From positions 1-32,919 of the forward strand of contig CALUHX010000037.1 in assembly GCA_944320555.1 (NCBI GenBank): a stretch of DNA of 32,919 nucleotides. The letters run 5' to 3'. The notes under the pieces were generated by a model. It was given only the letters and a program-made list of their open reading frames with translations, had not been told where the DNA came from and searched no databases. This DNA comes from an uncultured Butyricimonas sp. (GTDB taxonomy: Bacteria; Bacteroidota; Bacteroidia; Bacteroidales; Marinifilaceae). The first letter of the stretch is position 1; each line of letters starts with the position of its first letter. Below are positions 30,342 to 32,919 of the stretch, piece by piece. The position numbers and the translations under genes were made by a program.

Positions 30342-31688
30342 TTATTCAGGTTGTTCGAATCTTGATATTCCCCACGTGCGCTCGGACAGCCGCAGCGATT
30401 CCCCGGCGGTCATGAGGGCGTCCTTGCACAGGAGTTTTTGCATGAAGACGCACTGGTTCAGTTTGGCCTTGCCCTGCACCACGTCCCGCGCCAGGGTCTG
30501 GCACGAGGGCGCGCCGCACGCCCCGCAGTCAATGGCGGGGAGCACTTGCATGATGCGTTTGATTTTTTCCATTTTTTCCATGGCGGCCACGAAGTTGTCG
30601 TCGAGCTGGTCGATGGAGCGGGGCGGTATTTTCTCGCGCAGCCGCCCGTTGGCGATGAGGTAGTCCTCGTGGCGCGGGATGTCGTTCGCCGACGGGCGGG
30701 CCTCCGTGCGGAGTTGCATCCTTTTGCGGAGCCGTTCGATGGTGAGGAAGCGGTTGTTCACGGTGAGGGTCCCGCCGGAGCAGGAGTGGTCGCACGCGCG
30801 GAGCTCGAGGTAGTCGATGTCGAGCAGCTCGTCGTTCTCGATTTTCTCCAGGATGTCGCTCACGTTGTGGATGCCGTCGATGGCGAGGCAGCGGCCCTCG
30901 AAGCGGGATGCCTCGCCCTCCGACAGCGACCAGGCGATGGCGTCCGGCGACAGGTAGGTCTGCTCCGGCACGGGGGGCAGCGGGGCGTCCTTGTGGAGGG
31001 TGAGCCCCATTTGTATTTTGTTGTAGAGGAAGTCGAGGTTGATGACCCCGTCGATGTCGGAGGCGTCTTCCCCGACGGGGCTTTTGACGGCGGCGATTTT
31101 CGCGGCGCAGGGGGTCACGTAGAATATGCCGATGTCTTCGGGCGCGACGCCCTCGGCGGTGAATTTCCTGCGGGCGTAGATGGCGGCCAGATCCATGCCC
31201 TGCTTCAGGGGCAGGATGTGGTCCAGCAGGGAGGGGAAGCGCACCTGGACGAGCCGCACGATGGCCGGGCAGAATCCGGATATGAACGGGCGCGAGAGGG
31301 GGTTCTCCTTCATGTATTTTTGGGTGGCTTTCGCCAGGATGCCGTAGGTCTGCGCCGCCTCGATGACGTGGGTGAAGCCCATGTCGTGCAGCTCGGCGAA
31401 AATCTGGTCCTCGGTCACGTCCTCGGCGAACTGTCCGAAGAGCACGGTGGGGAGGATGACCACCCGGTAGCGGTATTGGAATATCCGGCTGAAGTCGTCC
31501 TGGGCCACGTAGATGGCGCGGCGAGGGCACGATTTCAGACACATCCCGCAGTCCACGCAGGCGTTTTTGTTGATGGAGGCCTGACCGTCCCGCACCCGGA
31601 TGGCCTGCGTCGGGCACAGGCTCATGCAGTGCGTGCATCCGACGCAGGTCTTGGGGTCCACTTTTAGTGCGTGATAGAATGGTTCCAT
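30342..31688 (-). CDS. HydS-like putative sensory [FeFe] hydrogenase
   Basis: A 448-residue iron-sulfur protein with a modified H-cluster domain. Two N-terminal [4Fe-4S] motifs use C15, C18, C21, C25 and C44, C47, C50, C54. The three hydrogenase signatures are altered but keep all four H-cluster cysteines: L1 FCPAIV (C140; the relay cysteine next to it is Phe 139), L2 TPCAAK (C194; Met replaced by Thr), L3 CDHSCSGG (C299, C303; no GGGG loop). Near the C-terminus C388-x2-C391-x4-C396-x16-C413 matches the extra cluster motif of HydS-type proteins, but there is no PAS or other output domain. Group C/D members act as putative H2/redox sensors. Neighbouring HATPase, DRTGG and PHP genes are candidate output partners. 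H2 binding is inference. Confidence 0.9.
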   Translation of the reverse strand: MEPFYHALKVDPKTCVGCTHCMSLCPTQAIRVRDGQASINKNACVDCGMCLKSCPRRAIYVAQDDFSRIFQYRYRVVILPTVLFGQFAEDVTEDQIFAELHDMGFTHVIEAAQTYGILAKATQKYMKENPLSRPFISGFCPAIVRLVQVRFPSLLDHILPLKQGMDLAAIYARRKFTAEGVAPEDIGIFYVTPCAAKIAAVKSPVGEDASDIDGVINLDFLYNKIQMGLTLHKDAPLPPVPEQTYLSPDAIAWSLSEGEASRFEGRCLAIDGIHNVSDILEKIENDELLDIDYLELRACDHSCSGGTLTVNNRFLTIERLRKRMQLRTEARPSANDIPRHEDYLIANGRLREKIPPRSIDQLDDNFVAAMEKMEKIKRIMQVLPAIDCGACGAPSCQTLARDVVQGKAKLNQCVFMQKLLCKDALMTAGESLRLSERTWGISRFEQPE

Positions 31689-31699
31689 GTTTTTTTCCT

Positions 31700-32116
31700 T
31701 TAAGGGTTAAACCGGGTGAGCATGGTGACTTTCGTCCCTTTTCCCACCTCCGACTCGATGTTCAGCTCGTCGCTGTTCTTCCGCATGTTGGGCAGTCCCA
31801 TGCCGGCGCCGAAGCCCATCTCGCGGACGGCCGCGCTGGCGGTGGAGTAGCCCTCCTGCATGGCGAGCGGGATGTCCGGGATGCCGGGGCCGCGGTCCTC
31901 GACGACGACGACGACCCTTTCCGGGGCGATGTCGACCCTCACGTCGCCCTCGTAGGCGTGGGCCACGACGTTCACCTCGGCCTCGTACAGGGCCACGACG
32001 ACGCGCTTGATGACCGAGGCGCTCACGTTCAACTGTTTCAATATCTTTTTTACCTCGCTGGACGCGAGGCCGGCCTTGGAGAAGTCGCCTCCTTCGATGT
32101 GGTACGAGAATTCCAT
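31700..32116 (-). CDS. RsbW-like anti-sigma-type HATPase
   Basis: A 138-residue GHKL ATPase with the fold of anti-sigma serine kinases such as RsbW and SpoIIAB. The N-box is YEAEVNVVAHAYEG (N49), the G1 box EDRGPGIPD (D74), and the G2 box GFGAGMGLPNM (101-111); the last strand is GKGTKVTMLTRF. Such proteins bind partners in an ATP-dependent way or phosphorylate serine on anti-anti-sigma factors; no partner STAS gene is in the window. It lies 11 bases before the HydS-like gene and is a plausible relay for its signal (inference). Confidence 0.88.
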   Translation of the reverse strand: MEFSYHIEGGDFSKAGLASSEVKKILKQLNVSASVIKRVVVALYEAEVNVVAHAYEGDVRVDIAPERVVVVVEDRGPGIPDIPLAMQEGYSTASAAVREMGFGAGMGLPNMRKNSDELNIESEVGKGTKVTMLTRFNP

Positions 32117-32126
32117 AGGCTCCGTT

Positions 32127-32471
32127 TTAATATAGAGGTAACAGTCCCGCCTGGTACAATTCCCCGCACACTTTGAACATGCTTTGTTTGCATTGCAGCA
32201 GGGTGATGCCGCAGTTCTCGGCCAGCGCGCGCATCTCGGGGGTCACTTGTTTGCCCCGCACGAAGAGGATGCACCAGATGTCCGACATTTCCGCCGTGCG
32301 TATCACTTGCACGTTCGCCAGTCCGGTGATGAGCAGCATCTCGCTCGTGTCCAGCCGGAGCACGTCGCTCATCAGGTCGGCGGCGAAGGCGTGGCGTATG
32401 TTCTTGTTGATTTGTTCCTGGCCGCAAACGACTTCTGCGTCCAGCATTTTCGCTATTTCTTGTAAGACCAT
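32127..32471 (-). CDS. DRTGG-domain protein (first copy)
   Basis: A 114-residue protein similar in pattern to the DRTGG protein at 29981-30328: VLQEIAKMLDAEVVCGQEQI, then NIRHAFAADLMSDVLRLDTS, the strands LLITGLANVQVIRTAEMSD, WCILFVRGKQVTPEM, and the tail FKVCGELYQAG. The G-rich DRTGG-like loop is only partly conserved. ATG 32471 is chosen because the frame upstream to 32525 runs through the promoter and hairpin. It is the first gene of the five-gene operon and 10 bases before the RsbW-like gene. Confidence 0.78.
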   Translation of the reverse strand: MVLQEIAKMLDAEVVCGQEQINKNIRHAFAADLMSDVLRLDTSEMLLITGLANVQVIRTAEMSDIWCILFVRGKQVTPEMRALAENCGITLLQCKQSMFKVCGELYQAGLLPLY

Positions 32472-32494
32472 AGGCTGTGTTTTTGGTTCGGCTT

Positions 32495-32525
32495 CCAAGT
32501 TAAGACGAATAATCGGGAAAAACAA
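32495..32525 (-). promoter_or_regulatory. Probable promoter of the HydS-like operon
   Basis: TTG (32525-32523), 20 bases, then TAACTTGG (32502-32495) on the minus strand, one mismatch from TAnnTTTG. The -33 element lies in the loop of the hairpin that ends the upstream gene, so promoter and terminator overlap. Confidence 0.55.
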
Positions 32526-32540
32526 TGATTTTTCCCGATT
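32511..32540 (-). terminator. Hairpin after the outer-membrane protein gene
   Basis: A perfect 12-bp stem, AATCGGGAAAAA (32511-32522) with its complement at 32529-32540, and a 6-base loop. It begins 15 bases after the stop codon of the barrel protein. The U-rich arm serves as part of the terminator; the tract after the stem is not T-rich. Confidence 0.6.
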
Positions 32541-32555
32541 GCCGCGATTTTTTTC

Positions 32556-32919
32556 TCAAATCGTGAAACTCACCGACAGCAGGAGGTCGCCGAAGAAACG
32601 CTTGCCCTTGGTCTCGTAACCCGCGCGGAATCCCACTTGGACGGGGAAGGGGAGGCTGAGCGCGTGGATGTCCGCCGTCACCTCCGCGCCGTAGGAGTAG
32701 AACGCGCGGCCCTGTCCGAGGCTTTTCTGGTGGCCTGCGTCGAAAAAGGCTCCCGCCGTCAACCGCTTGAGGTAAAGGACGGGGCCGGCGTGGACATCGG
32801 GGCAGGCCACGGGCAGGTAGTATCCGGCGCGGACGGTGGACAGCGTCTCGCCGTAGAGCGTCATTCCTCGGGGCGAGTGGATTTGGTTGCCGTAGTATCC
32901 GCTCTCGGAGTTTCTCTGG
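32556..32919 (-). CDS. Outer-membrane beta-barrel protein, C-terminal fragment
   Basis: The last 120 residues of a larger protein; the frame is open at the window edge and an internal ATG at 32864 is not the true start. Alternating hydrophobic and polar residues form amphipathic strands: TLYGETLSTVRAGYYLPVAC, GPVLYLKRLTAGAFFDAG, FYSYGAEVTADIHALSLPFP, QVGFRAGYETKGKRFFGDLL and a terminal SVSFTI ending in an aromatic-aliphatic pattern that suits a barrel end recognised by the Bam machinery. Similar tails occur on large Bacteroidetes proteins that carry a propeller or peptidase domain before a barrel. Its full domain content cannot be seen here. Confidence 0.72.
   Translation of the reverse strand, partial: QRNSESGYYGNQIHSPRGMTLYGETLSTVRAGYYLPVACPDVHAGPVLYLKRLTAGAFFDAGHQKSLGQGRAFYSYGAEVTADIHALSLPFPVQVGFRAGYETKGKRFFGDLLLSVSFTI

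Noticed and set aside
1-32919. CRISPR arrays, tRNA genes, rRNA genes, transposases and phage structural genes
   Set aside because: I scanned for repeated spacer arrays, cloverleaf signatures and transposase motifs and saw none. A tRNAscan and ISfinder search would settle it.

Overview
The window looks like chromosomal DNA from an anaerobic, GC-rich member of the Bacteroidota, probably order Bacteroidales. The evidence is several promoters of the Bacteroides type (TTTG or TTG, 19-20 bases, then TAnnTTTG), families typical of the phylum (DUF4294, DUF2975/XRE pair, secreted GH29 fucosidase, a C-terminal barrel fragment of a large outer-membrane protein), and anaerobic metabolism (NAD(P)-linked [FeFe] hydrogenase, oxygen-labile Fe-S serine dehydratase, rubrerythrin, ferritin). 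I cannot name the genus.

Layout. 1-1345 (minus): 5'-part of holA and a secreted DUF4294 protein. 1416-5523 (plus): YqgE/AlgH protein, RNase P RNA, then a tight trio of sdaA, a bifunctional-nuclease protein and pgi. 5575-6480: an AT-rich island with a DUF2975 membrane protein and XRE regulator behind a consensus promoter and a perfect 17-bp inverted repeat. 6537-14727 (all minus): ridA, a secreted CBM9/GHL10-like protein with an alpha-L-fucosidase, rubrerythrin, a CPA-type antiporter, a DEAD-box helicase and an HD-domain protein. 14798-19446: ABM monooxygenase, MATE exporter, AlkD-like protein, two small unknowns, a lipoprotein and ferritin.

19530-24631 (minus) is one operon: HATPase, hndB, hndC, hndD, hndA, an electron-transferring [FeFe] hydrogenase. 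24632-26205 is largely non-coding (tandem 11-mers, purine-rich leader, a MITE-like inverted-repeat element) around one orphan protein. 26206-29128 is a proline-degradation pair (pruA, putA). 29259-32471 is a second hydrogenase-related operon: DRTGG protein, RsbW-like HATPase, a HydS-like putative sensory [FeFe] hydrogenase, a second DRTGG protein and a PHP phosphoesterase. The window ends in an outer-membrane barrel protein fragment.

The most interesting part is 19.5-32.5 kb. A catalytic hydrogenase operon and a putative H2/redox-sensing operon are on the same strand but separated by about 4.6 kb of unrelated DNA, and the base skew and codon third-position preference switch abruptly between them. 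No hydrogenase maturation genes (hydE, hydF, hydG), tRNA, CRISPR array or recognisable insertion sequence transposase was found in the window.
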